The notes under the pieces were generated by a model. The model was not told the DNA's origin. It saw only the letters and a program-made list of their open reading frames with translations, and did not search any database. Below are positions 17,300 through 23,836 of a stretch of DNA of 35,448 nt, piece after piece (within the stretch, counting starts at the first letter, position 1; the number at the start of each line of letters is the position of its first letter). Origin of the DNA: a virus; IMG/VR virus record IMGVR_UViG_3300021371_000051, positions 1 through 35,448 of that record; one strand, 5' to 3'. A program made the position numbers and the translations under genes.

Positions 17300-17316
17300 A
17301 CCTATAATCCTAGCAT
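17283..17316 (-). promoter_or_regulatory. Hairpin with the start codon in its loop (putative translational operator)
   Basis: In the minus-strand mRNA, ATGCTAGG pairs perfectly with CCTAGCAT (17309-17316 and 17283-17290), leaving an 18-base loop that contains both the weak RBS (ATAGG) and the ATG at 17299. This layout resembles phage translational operators where a protein binds a start-site hairpin. No binding protein is identified. Confidence 0.5.
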
Positions 17317-17321
17317 AATTT

Positions 17322-17579
17322 TTATTGATCGTTGACGTACAGAGCAATCATTGCATAGTGAATGATTTTAAGAAGCTCCTTTTTCTTATCGTCTTTTTTG
17401 CCATAGCGCATGGCATACTTCATTATATTGCCAATACAAAAACCTTCGCCAAAACCAGCATCTACAATCATATCTGTTGCTTGATACTTACCTTTGGCAT
17501 AGTGCTGATCGTAGGTGCTGTCTATATAATCTTTTAGCTCAGCAAGAGATACGTCTTCTCTAAATTTGTAAGCTGGCAC
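17322..17579 (-). CDS. DUF3310-like protein (85 aa)
   Basis: Starts at GTG 17579, one of several GTG starts here. Residues about 26-85 match the DUF3310 pattern: HYAKGKYQATDMI, then FCIGNIMKYAMRYGKK and a following KELLKIIHYAMIAL helix. The family is common in phages; it has been called SaV-like or nucleotide-kinase-like, but its activity is uncertain. It follows the exonuclease gene by two bases with no visible RBS, so translational coupling is likely. Confidence 0.7.
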   Translation of the reverse strand: MPAYKFREDVSLAELKDYIDSTYDQHYAKGKYQATDMIVDAGFGEGFCIGNIMKYAMRYGKKDDKKKELLKIIHYAMIALYVNDQ

Positions 17580-17581
17580 GA

Positions 17582-18412
17582 TTATAAAGTTAGGGTAACG
17601 ATATTCGGCGAGTTATAAACGGATAGATGGCCACCTTCTGAATGATTTTTGTACAGCTCCAAGAAGCCTTCCATCTTTTCCCAGCCAAGATTCATTTGTT
17701 CTTCTGAGATAATAAATACTTTAGATGCGTATGGGTAGACCTTCTCTTGCGCTACAAAAACAAACTCATCTAATTTAAAGCCAGCTTTCTCCATACCTCT
17801 GCGATACCAAGCAGCCTGCATATCATAGCCATACTTTTTAACCGAATAAGCAAACTCTACTGGATCACATGATTGGGTGGTCTTGTAGTCCACTACACAT
17901 ATGGCGTTGTCTGGGTATGGGCTTTGGACTGGCGGACAGATAACATCTGGTCGGCACTTACAAAGAACCTCGCCTTCATACCAATAGAAGCTAGCCTCTG
18001 CTACCTTGCCTTCAGCGTTAAGGTAGATGTTGCCTTCTTCAATCATATGCTCCTTCATACCTTTAATTGCTGTCATTTCAGCTTCTTTAATAACTGTTAG
18101 GCCGCGCTCCTCATACTCTTTTTTCAGTTCTTTGTTGGCATTGGTATATGGAGAACCCATAACAACTGCGACTGTTTGGTTGAAAGCTTCTTCACCCTCT
18201 ACCAGTAAAGCATGGGCCGCTGTACCAAAGTTCATTGCAGGGGTTGTCTCTTGTACCCTCTCTATTGCATGCAGTTGCGATTTGCCAAAGGCTCTAATCT
18301 TACTGCTACTAATTCCAACACCCGCATGGTAAACAGGGTTAGGTATATCTGAGAACACCAGGGTGTCGCCCTTTTGCTCAGACTCAAACTCTTTTAGTTC
18401 TTCTATTATCAT
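17582..18412 (-). CDS. PDDEXK exonuclease, RecE/Cas4-like (DUF3799 type)
   Basis: A 276-residue nuclease. The ATG at 18412 has GGAG seven bases upstream; another ATG two codons earlier is too close to that RBS. Motifs of the RecB/Cas4-like family occur in order: H67 (GTAAHALL), E139 (AEASFYW), D156 (CRPDVI), D175-x-K177 (VVDYKTT) and a Q-x3-Y helix (YDMQAAWY). Such phage exonucleases resect double-stranded ends to make 3' ssDNA for annealing proteins. Together with the Sak4-like ATPase and the SSB it would form a recombination unit. It overlaps the upstream gene by 29 bases. Confidence 0.86.
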   Translation of the reverse strand: MIIEELKEFESEQKGDTLVFSDIPNPVYHAGVGISSSKIRAFGKSQLHAIERVQETTPAMNFGTAAHALLVEGEEAFNQTVAVVMGSPYTNANKELKKEYEERGLTVIKEAEMTAIKGMKEHMIEEGNIYLNAEGKVAEASFYWYEGEVLCKCRPDVICPPVQSPYPDNAICVVDYKTTQSCDPVEFAYSVKKYGYDMQAAWYRRGMEKAGFKLDEFVFVAQEKVYPYASKVFIISEEQMNLGWEKMEGFLELYKNHSEGGHLSVYNSPNIVTLTL

Positions 18413-18638
18413 ATTCATACTCCAAAATCATCGTTTGCACGACACTATCATTTAGCATTGGCTTTGGCCAATACCGCAACTTGTTGTATAAGTTTAGCAT
18501 GTTGTCTTCAAAAGACAGTCGCTTGTTATACACAGGGTTTCCTATCGAATCCCAAAAATCTTCTATTTGTTCTAAGGTATCTCTACCACCGCCAACATAT
18601 TTTAATTCTGCTTCTGTATAGTCATAAGGTATAAACAT
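18384..18638 (-). CDS. Hypothetical protein (84 aa)
   Basis: The ATG at 18638 has a strong GGGAG RBS; an in-frame ATG at 18695 lies inside the helicase gene. The protein is acidic and aromatic (YDYTEAELKYVGGG, NKLRYWPKPM) without a recognised family. It lies between the helicase and the exonuclease in the same operon and overlaps the latter, so a role in DNA metabolism is possible. Confidence 0.6.
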   Translation of the reverse strand: MFIPYDYTEAELKYVGGGRDTLEQIEDFWDSIGNPVYNKRLSFEDNMLNLYNKLRYWPKPMLNDSVVQTMILEYEYDNRRTKRV

Positions 18639-18681
18639 AAAATCTCCCGTCTCTTTCCTAAATGGGTAACAACGTGTTGGC

Positions 18682-20295
18682 TTACCTATCTGCATAAATA
18701 TGATTGACGATATTAGGGAACTTACCCGAATAATCGACTTTAATTAAATCTGGCTTGTTAACTTCCGTTTGTCTAAACAAAGCCTCATCTACTGTAGAAG
18801 GTGGGGATCTTCGCAAACTATCACCACTTACCATTTTGTTCCACCAAGCCACAGCTTTCTCTCTTGCATAACCCGAATGCTCAAAGCAGATGTACTCACT
18901 AATAATCTTATTGGGCGTCTTGTAGCTGACCTTTAATACAGGCAACGGCTTGCCTTGTTTCTGATGATTACCAAACCACATGTTGATAACCTTGGTATCG
19001 TAGCGTTCTTTCTTGGCTGTTTTAGAAATAATATCTAACTTAGATGCGACCAGCTCTAGCTCTAGCTTACGCATAGGATAGACATACCCACAATCTGGAC
19101 AGGTAGTTACAGCTTTAGGTACATATGACTTACACTCTGGACAGCTCTTGACCAGGGCTTCACCTGTCTTTTTGCGCTTGCCTTTTTGGTTGGGCGCTAT
19201 TTGATTGATAGGACCATGACGCTCAATATTCTTGGCAAAGTCTAAAATCAAACAATCTTTCTTGCCCTCTGCTATACGCATGCCCCTACCCATCATTTGC
19301 ACATATAAGCCTGGTGAATGTGTAGGTCGAAGCATTATAATTAAATCTGTATTTGGCGCATCAAAACCTGTTGTTAAAACATCGCAATTAACCAAAGCTC
19401 TAATCTCTCCCTTTTTATAATCAGCTATTAACTTATCTCTTTGCAGTTGATTGGTATCTCCCGTCACCACTCGAGAGGCTATATTGTTAGCGTTCAAAAT
19501 GCCGCTAACCATTTCTGCATGATTGATACCAGCACAAAAGATTAACCATTGTTTTCTGTTTGCGCCTTTAATTAAAACTTCTTGTATGGCTTTATTGGTT
19601 CTACCACTATCGTTCATCTTGGCTTGCAAATCTGTTTGAATAAATTCTCCACCTCTCAAACCTATATCATCAATCTCGTACTCAGTATCCATACATTTAG
19701 TTACCAGGGGTGATAAATAACCATCATCAATCAAACGAATAAAGTTATCACCGCTACCAAAGTCTATTGCGACATCATCAAAGATAGATCCCTCACCTTC
19801 AGTCAACATACCAGAGTTAAGTCTGTATGGAGTAGCGGTAAAGCCAACCACACGTAAATTTGAGTTGCGTTCTTTAAGGGCGACAACGAGGGAGCGGTAC
19901 ATTCCCTCGCCGTCTTTTGGAACAAGATGCGCTTCATCAATAGCGAGAAGATCGAATAAGGGCAGTTGATCTACCTTGTTCCAAACTGATTGAAGCTGAG
20001 CATAGATAATATCGTTATCTGTATCTCTGCTTCCTAAACTGTTGCCATATAACCCTATATCTCCATAAGGCCAAGCGTCTTGTAGCTTTTCATAATTTTG
20101 AAAAAGTATTTCTTTAACATGCGAAACAATTAAAGTTTTTTGTTTCTTTTGTTCATTCATATGCAGCACAAAGTCTGCAATTACATGAGACTTACCAGAG
20201 CCTGTTGGCATAACAACCAAAGGATTGCCGTCCTCTATAGCAATATAGTTTTCCAGCGCATCTAAAGCTTCTTGTTGGTAATCTCTTAACGGCAT
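18682..20295 (-). CDS. SF2 DEAH-type helicase with zinc ribbon
   Basis: A 537-residue superfamily 2 helicase. Motif Q/N-terminus is RDYQQEAL, Walker A is T31-GSGKS36, Walker B is D120-EAH123 and motif III is T153-AT. Motif VI is QMMGRGMR (333-340). A four-cysteine zinc ribbon follows (C385-x2-C388 and C399-x2-C402), and the C-terminal 130 residues are unassigned. This arrangement is that of ResIII/RecG-like phage helicases, which unwind branched DNA or remodel protein-DNA complexes. A strong coding sequence with AAAAGAAG as RBS; it begins right after a 35-residue basic peptide gene. Confidence 0.88.
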   Translation of the reverse strand: MPLRDYQQEALDALENYIAIEDGNPLVVMPTGSGKSHVIADFVLHMNEQKKQKTLIVSHVKEILFQNYEKLQDAWPYGDIGLYGNSLGSRDTDNDIIYAQLQSVWNKVDQLPLFDLLAIDEAHLVPKDGEGMYRSLVVALKERNSNLRVVGFTATPYRLNSGMLTEGEGSIFDDVAIDFGSGDNFIRLIDDGYLSPLVTKCMDTEYEIDDIGLRGGEFIQTDLQAKMNDSGRTNKAIQEVLIKGANRKQWLIFCAGINHAEMVSGILNANNIASRVVTGDTNQLQRDKLIADYKKGEIRALVNCDVLTTGFDAPNTDLIIMLRPTHSPGLYVQMMGRGMRIAEGKKDCLILDFAKNIERHGPINQIAPNQKGKRKKTGEALVKSCPECKSYVPKAVTTCPDCGYVYPMRKLELELVASKLDIISKTAKKERYDTKVINMWFGNHQKQGKPLPVLKVSYKTPNKIISEYICFEHSGYAREKAVAWWNKMVSGDSLRRSPPSTVDEALFRQTEVNKPDLIKVDYSGKFPNIVNHIYADR

Positions 20296-20403
20296 TTACT
20301 TCTTTTTCTTTTTAGGAAAAACTTTCTTTACAACTTTAGATAATTTGCCAGACTTCATAATTCGATCAAGCCTGTTGATTGTTTTAGCTTTTTTATTTTT
20401 CAT
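20296..20403 (-). CDS. Short highly basic peptide (35 aa)
   Basis: Starts at ATG 20403, overlapping the end of the previous gene by 11 bases, and stops directly before the helicase start. The translation is mostly Lys with a helix (INRLDRIMKSGKLSKVVKKV) and a KKKKK end, so it could bind nucleic acid. The overlap pattern is that of its neighbours. It is short, so the call is moderate. Confidence 0.45.
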   Translation of the reverse strand: MKNKKAKTINRLDRIMKSGKLSKVVKKVFPKKKKK

Positions 20404-20569
20404 CTTTATTTGCAAAATCAGTTTTAGTTTCTTTACCGCTTGCATATTTAATTTTTCTAAAATGTTCTCCAGCGCCTTTTTGATATTCATACCAAACTAT
20501 TTTTTTATCATCTTCTTCGGCTTGAAGTTTCTTTCTTTGTTTCTCTACACTTTTTTTATACTGAGTCAT
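20393..20569 (-). CDS. Hypothetical charged protein (58 aa)
   Basis: ATG 20569 is preceded by AAGAGAAA. The protein is Lys/Glu-rich and helical, with a YEYQKGAGEHFRKIKYA middle part. It overlaps a still shorter upstream frame and the basic peptide downstream. No family recognised. Confidence 0.5.
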   Translation of the reverse strand: MTQYKKSVEKQRKKLQAEEDDKKIVWYEYQKGAGEHFRKIKYASGKETKTDFANKDEK

Positions 20570-20636
20570 TTTCTCTTGATCCCCCTGGTAATTGTTCAAC
20601 GTCAAACCAACCGCACGGATAATTTACACCTCTCAT
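20556..20636 (-). CDS. Possible micro-ORF (26 aa)
   Basis: A 26-codon frame whose ATG overlaps the upstream stop (ATGA). It starts RGVNYPCGWFDVEQLPGG. Its placement in a run of gene overlaps is the only support; no RBS and no family are seen. Confidence 0.3.
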   Translation of the reverse strand: MRGVNYPCGWFDVEQLPGGSRENDSV

Positions 20637-20767
20637 TTGCCTTGACCTCGATATTTTTTACGCGTCTTGCGTTTGTTAGTTCCAGCGCCTCGGCTAAGCC
20701 TTGAGTCGCCAATAGATGTTTTCTTTTTAATACTTTGTATTTTTTCTTTAACCCACGTTTTTGCCAT
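20633..20767 (-). CDS. Conserved small basic phage protein (44 aa)
   Basis: The ATG lies inside the 3' end of the HNH gene. The translation MAKTWVKEKIQSIKKKTS continues with GDSRLSRG and KRKTRKKYRGQG. This short Lys/Arg-rich protein resembles small proteins I recall from many podovirus-like phages. The function is unknown, though a nucleic-acid contact is likely from its charge. It ends with ATGA overlapping the following micro-ORF. Confidence 0.62.
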   Translation of the reverse strand: MAKTWVKEKIQSIKKKTSIGDSRLSRGAGTNKRKTRKKYRGQGK

Positions 20768-21224
20768 TGTCTTTTTCCTCTAAATGTTTATAAAATTCTG
20801 CAACTGCCATTATCTCCTGCCAAGTGCCGTCGTTTTTAATACAGTTGGCCCGATGAGAAACAACAAGAATGTTGCCTATAACGTAACCTTTGCTGTTGTC
20901 TATTCTTTCTAGCGTTGGAGAGCTGTATCTGTCTTCATATCCATGCACAAGCTCAATACCAAGAACTGGGCACTTAAAATCTTCTGGCCATACATCCCAA
21001 ATGTCTTGGGGTTTAAGAGTACAGGGCGGCCATCCTCTTTCCAAAGTTCTGCGCCTTGCTCCAGATAACATCTTATGCGCCCAATAAGAAGGTTTGTTTC
21101 TTTTGTTTTCGTTGTAGCAAGATCGACACTCCCACCTAAAAGGCGGAGCTTTCTTTAGTTTTCTATTGGGAAAGTTTACTGAGTTCAATTCTTTTGTTTC
21201 CTTGCATATAGGACATTTTCTCAC
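20748..21224 (-). CDS. HNH-type endonuclease with zinc finger
   Basis: A 158-residue protein starting at GTG 21224 that overlaps the upstream stop (GTGA). A CxxC pair at C4/C7 and another at C33/C36 suggest an N-terminal zinc site; a second domain has CPVLGIEL (85-92), a TLERIDN core (104-110), N118 and SHRANCIK (123-130), a common pattern in phage HNH endonucleases related to recombination endonuclease VII and intron-type enzymes. It could cut DNA as part of replication/recombination or be a free-standing homing endonuclease. It is in frame with the operon and overlaps both neighbours, which favours a resident role. Confidence 0.75.
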   Translation of the reverse strand: MRKCPICKETKELNSVNFPNRKLKKAPPFRWECRSCYNENKRNKPSYWAHKMLSGARRRTLERGWPPCTLKPQDIWDVWPEDFKCPVLGIELVHGYEDRYSSPTLERIDNSKGYVIGNILVVSHRANCIKNDGTWQEIMAVAEFYKHLEEKDNGKNVG

Positions 21225-21487
21225 CTTGGGTCAATAGCCTTTAAATATAGTTCTTGCCAAAACTTAACTTGATGTCTTAAGTCGTTGTTTTCTTCTGCTA
21301 GTTTTTCTAAATCTATTTGATTGTTATCGCCTGGAATACAAATGCTAAAAAATATTTTGTTTCTATCAACCTCTTGTTCAAACTTATCTCTTAATAAGTC
21401 TGGCAAGTTTTCAGCGTTAGGGTCTACCTTGTCAACATAGAAAGTCGCTCCAACTAAAACCTCTCGTTCTTTTCTTAGCTCTTTCAT
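21221..21487 (-). CDS. Hypothetical protein (88 aa)
   Basis: The start overlaps the stop of the small membrane peptide upstream (ATGA). Residues 5-50 are alpha/beta and 60-85 form a helix with coiled-coil character (LAEENNDLRHQVKFWQELYL). It precedes the HNH gene, overlapping by four bases. No family recognised. Confidence 0.58.
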   Translation of the reverse strand: MKELRKEREVLVGATFYVDKVDPNAENLPDLLRDKFEQEVDRNKIFFSICIPGDNNQIDLEKLAEENNDLRHQVKFWQELYLKAIDPR

Positions 21488-21579
21488 AGATTTCTATTCA
21501 TCCACCAAAGCAAATAAAGTAAGCCGCCCCCAGCGTAAGCGGCTATTATTCCTAAAACCCATAAAAGAAACTCAAGCAT
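21484..21579 (-). CDS. Micro-membrane protein (31 aa)
   Basis: A 31-codon frame with one strong transmembrane helix (FLLWVLGIIAAYAGGGLLYL, then LWWMNRNL). Its stop overlaps the next start (ATGA) and its ATG overlaps the 49-residue gene upstream, so the chain is unbroken. Such peptides can be holin- or antiholin-like, or membrane stress proteins; nothing in the sequence decides which. Confidence 0.55.
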   Translation of the reverse strand: MLEFLLWVLGIIAAYAGGGLLYLLWWMNRNL

Positions 21580-21721
21580 CGTTTGTAAATAAAGTTTCTT
21601 CAGTATTTCTCCAAATATCAATAAATTCTGGAGCCGCGCTTGAGTGCTCTACATATATAGTTATATCTCCTACCTTTATATAAGCAGAAACTTCAGATCT
21701 TTGATCTATTTCAATACTCAT
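21572..21721 (-). CDS. Hypothetical protein (49 aa)
   Basis: A 49-codon frame whose ATG overlaps the upstream stop (ATGA). The product is mildly acidic with beta strands (SAYIKVGDITIYVEH) and a helix (PEFIDIWRNTEE). The pattern looks like a small conserved phage protein that I do not identify. Confidence 0.5.
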   Translation of the reverse strand: MSIEIDQRSEVSAYIKVGDITIYVEHSSAAPEFIDIWRNTEETLFTNDA

Positions 21722-21909
21722 TTGGATGCCTCTTTATAAGCATGCTCAAATAAAGCTGGGTGATGTTGACGAATGTACTCAACAAACTTGCTCAACCTTT
21801 CGGTTGATTGCATGTCTTCTTCTACATCCGCAGTATGTTTGGGAGCTGGCAATCCTGGTTGTAAAGCTTTCATACCTTCTCTTATAAAATCTATTTCTGT
21901 CATTGACAT
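21718..21909 (-). CDS. Hypothetical protein (63 aa), first gene of minus operon
   Basis: The ATG at 21909 has the strongest RBS of this operon (AGGAGAAG). The product is helical and charged; its C-terminal part is FVEYIRQHHPALFEHAYKE. It is the first gene after the divergent control region 21910-22010. No family recognised. Confidence 0.6.
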   Translation of the reverse strand: MSMTEIDFIREGMKALQPGLPAPKHTADVEEDMQSTERLSKFVEYIRQHHPALFEHAYKEASK

Positions 21910-21975
21910 AATCTTCTCCTGATTAATTGTTTCACTAATAGTATAAAATTTCAGTTGCTTTGTAAACACCTTTTG

Positions 21976-21993
21976 ATATACTAAGGGTATATT
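21976..21993. promoter_or_regulatory. Palindromic -10 region for the plus operon
   Basis: ATATAC-TAAGG-GTATAT (21976-21992) is a 6-base-arm inverted repeat that includes a good -10 (TATACT, 21977-21982). A matching -35 (TTGCTT, 16 bases upstream) is weak. A similar element, TATAC-TAG-GTATA, lies over the -10 of the promoter at 27528-27556. It could be a shared operator. On the other strand TATACT with a TTTACA at 15 bases is a possible minus promoter. Confidence 0.4.
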
Positions 21994-22010
21994 TATTTTG
22001 GAGAGCATAA

Positions 22011-22229
22011 ATGACGATAGATAAAAAGATGTCAGATTACGTAGACCACACCAGAGATTACTTACAACAACTGGTATGCCAGATCATTAAAGTTTATTTA
22101 CAATCAGGCGGGGTAGAGACAACCAGCTCGGATGCAAACTTGCAGCAGATAGAAAATGATAGGGATCGTTTGATTGATATGGTTAACAATCTAGCTGAAG
22201 TCGAGAAAAGAAAGGTTAAAACGCATTAA
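22011..22229 (+). CDS. Hypothetical protein (72 aa)
   Basis: Starts with a good RBS (TTGGAGAG). The product is helical and acidic to neutral: a first helix around residues 8-33 (YVDHTRDYLQQLVCQIIKVYL) and a second at 45-65 (QQIENDRDRLIDMVNNLAE). It is the first gene of the plus-strand early block. Family not recognised. Confidence 0.6.
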   Translation: MTIDKKMSDYVDHTRDYLQQLVCQIIKVYLQSGGVETTSSDANLQQIENDRDRLIDMVNNLAEVEKRKVKTH

Positions 22230-22230
22230 C

Positions 22231-22485
22231 ATGGTTGAGTACCAAGGCAAAAAAGTTACAGTTAGAACCAAAGTCAAACATGAATTGTCTGACGTGGTTA
22301 TTGCTTGGGTCAATCAAGTTGTTAAGAATCCAGAGGATGTCATTGTTGATTGGAATCAGATGACAGCAAAGGAACAAGAGGAGTTTGAAAGACAAGCTTT
22401 CTTGTTAGAGGGTAAACTCCACAAAGTTATCGGCGTGCAGTTTGCAGAGATAATTAGTAGCAACAGCTACACTAAAAAAATATAG
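22231..22485 (+). CDS. Hypothetical protein (84 aa)
   Basis: Starts one base after the previous stop with no clear RBS, so it is probably coupled. The product is a mixed alpha/beta protein (KKVTVRTKVKHELSDVVIAW). Unknown family. Confidence 0.56.
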   Translation: MVEYQGKKVTVRTKVKHELSDVVIAWVNQVVKNPEDVIVDWNQMTAKEQEEFERQAFLLEGKLHKVIGVQFAEIISSNSYTKKI

Positions 22486-22493
22486 GAGAAGGT

Positions 22494-22673
22494 ATGAGTA
22501 AAATTGGAGATTTATTAATAGGTATGCAAGAGGACGCTGAATGTGTTTCAGCTTCTTGCGAATCTTTTGAAAAGTTTGTAAAGGAGATGCGAAAGCTAAA
22601 TATTTTATACACGCCAAGTTTATTAGAGGATTATTGGGATGGTTATATCCATTCTCAAGAACCCCCTTGCTAA
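22494..22673 (+). CDS. Hypothetical protein (59 aa)
   Basis: A strong RBS (TAGGAGAAGG) precedes the ATG. The acidic helical product (GDLLIGMQEDAECVSASC, KLNILYTPSLLEDYWDGY) has no recognised family. It is followed by about 135 bases without a gene that contain a stem-loop. Confidence 0.58.
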   Translation: MSKIGDLLIGMQEDAECVSASCESFEKFVKEMRKLNILYTPSLLEDYWDGYIHSQEPPC

Positions 22674-22758
22674 TCGCGAACAGGCAATTCATTCGGCTTG
22701 TATAAACAATAGAAGTGCAGTTGCGGCGAGGTTTATTCATTCTCGTCTCCAGGGACTT

Positions 22759-22797
22759 TGAGGTGTAGTCTTGCAACGATACACACCTCACCTTTTA
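22759..22797 (+). terminator. Stem-loop with T-rich tail, terminator or attenuator
   Basis: TGAGGTGT (22759-22766) pairs perfectly with ACACCTCA (22783-22790) across a 16-base loop and is followed by CCTTTTATT. It lies between the gene ending at 22673 and the gene starting at 22809. The large loop and interrupted T-run make it a weak terminator or an attenuator. Confidence 0.5.
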
Positions 22798-22808
22798 TTG
22801 GAGAGCAT

Positions 22809-23033
22809 ATGTTAAAAGCAGACGGATTTGACGAGGCCATTATTGGCATGGCTGACGATATCGCAACCAGCGGCCAAAGATTAATCTACGACGCCAATAA
22901 GTGCATTGATATTCTTATCAAAGATCACGACATGAGCGAGATGGAAGCTATCGAATATTTTGAATTTAACGTCTCTGGCGCTTACGTTGGCGAGAACACC
23001 CCCATCTGGTTATACCCATACGAAGATTTATAA
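22809..23033 (+). CDS. Conserved phage protein of unknown function (74 aa)
   Basis: The ATG at 22809 follows TTGGAGAG. The product (ADGFDEAIIGM, LIYDANKCIDILI, MEAIEYFEFNVSGAYVGENTP) matches a very widespread uncharacterised phage family that I recall, in which the DGFD...AIIG and NVSGAYVGE...TP parts are conserved. No function is established. Confidence 0.72.
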   Translation: MLKADGFDEAIIGMADDIATSGQRLIYDANKCIDILIKDHDMSEMEAIEYFEFNVSGAYVGENTPIWLYPYEDL

Positions 23034-23047
23034 GCTACACTTTAGAT

Positions 23048-23323
23048 ATGAAGATAGTAAAAATGGAAAAAGGCCCACCCACCATCGAAGAAGGTCGACG
23101 CAGACTCGATACCCTCTTTGAAGATTTTATTTCTAGAGGAGCTGACGCAGAGTTTGTTGCCTTACTTATCTTTACTTACGGCGTAACTGAAACTCTCAAT
23201 TACGCGCAATCGGTCGAAGAAGGCGTGAGAAAAATAGATGATATACTCAACGCAGAGTTTGGCCTAGAAAAAGAAATCGTTTTTACCCCCGAGTTCTTAA
23301 CAGAAGAAAAAGATCCCGAATAG
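23048..23323 (+). CDS. Hypothetical acidic protein (91 aa)
   Basis: An alpha-helical acidic protein (RRRLDTLFEDFISRGADAEF, VEEGVRKIDDILNAEFGLE). No RBS is visible at the first ATG. It is the last gene before the repeat-rich noncoding region at 23324-23665. Family not recognised. Confidence 0.55.
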   Translation: MKIVKMEKGPPTIEEGRRRLDTLFEDFISRGADAEFVALLIFTYGVTETLNYAQSVEEGVRKIDDILNAEFGLEKEIVFTPEFLTEEKDPE

Positions 23324-23653
23324 TTTTGTCACACTTTTCTGACAAAAGTACCCCCTTTTGGGTCGATTTTGGCTATATTTGGCTTAGTTTTGTCAGAGTG
23401 TCAGAAGTATCTGACAGCTAAAAACGTGATAAGAATGCACTTTAGGCGTTTTGTCATATTGTCAGGATACCCTTAAAATAACCCTCATATTTACCTCATA
23501 ATCGTAAAAGAAAAGGGTAGGTAAAGAAAAGTATGACAAAAGTATATATATAGGTATAAATATAATAATATATATATAATTATTTATTGTATTAGTAGTA
23601 CTTAGAGAGGTATTGATAGTTTTGTCAGAGTTTTGTCAAGAGCTCTGACAAAA
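23321..23653. repeat. TTTTGTCA iteron-like array in a 340-base gene-free region (candidate origin or operator cluster)
   Basis: Eight perfect copies of TTTTGTCA or its complement occur between the stop at 23323 and the start at 23666: 23324, 23388, 23449, 23620 and 23631 (+), 23340, 23534 and 23646 (-). Three are TAGTTTTGTCA and three TGACAAAAGTA. Partial TGTCA/TGACA copies lie at 23399, 23411 and 23459. Copies 23324/23340 and 23631/23646 form inverted repeats. An AT-only tract of about 50 bases (23541-23590) sits between clusters, like a DNA-unwinding element. This looks like a replication origin or a multi-site operator; the region is otherwise free of genes. Confidence 0.8.
23451..23479 (+). 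promoter_or_regulatory. Sigma70-like promoter inside the repeat array
   Basis: TTGTCA (23451-23456), spacer of 17, TAAAAT (23474-23479); each hexamer matches the consensus at 5/6. It uses part of one TTTTGTCA repeat as its -35, so a protein binding the repeats would block it. It would drive the small gene at 23666 and terS. Confidence 0.5.
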
Positions 23654-23665
23654 GTAGGAGAAGAT

Positions 23666-23836
23666 ATGTATAAATTAGTAAAAAAATGTCGGGAGGTTTT
23701 GCCTCAAGAAGTTATAGATTTGCTTGAAAGACCAGATGTAGTAGAATTAGTCAGGTATTTTAACGGACGATTAATTAGCTATAAGGTGAGAGATGAGCAA
23801 GGACGAATCGAGGATCAGACAGAAAGTGAAGATTGA
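23666..23836 (+). CDS. Hypothetical protein (56 aa)
   Basis: The ATG at 23666 follows TAGGAGAAG; an upstream in-frame start at 23633 would lie in the repeat array. The product is helical and charged (KCREVLPQEVIDLLERPDVV, ELVRYFNGRLISYKV). The gene overlaps terS by 44 bases. Being directly next to the array it may be a repeat-associated partner, but no DNA-binding motif is visible. Confidence 0.58.
   Translation: MYKLVKKCREVLPQEVIDLLERPDVVELVRYFNGRLISYKVRDEQGRIEDQTESED

Noticed and set aside
20748-21224. HNH gene as a mobile homing endonuclease inserted in the operon.
   Set aside because: It overlaps both neighbours by a few bases and interrupts nothing, which fits a resident gene better than a recent insertion.
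22674-22758. Possible tRNA or other stable RNA in the gap, from a GCGAG...CTCGT stem.
   Set aside because: The loop is about ten bases, no acceptor stem pairs and no T-loop consensus is present.
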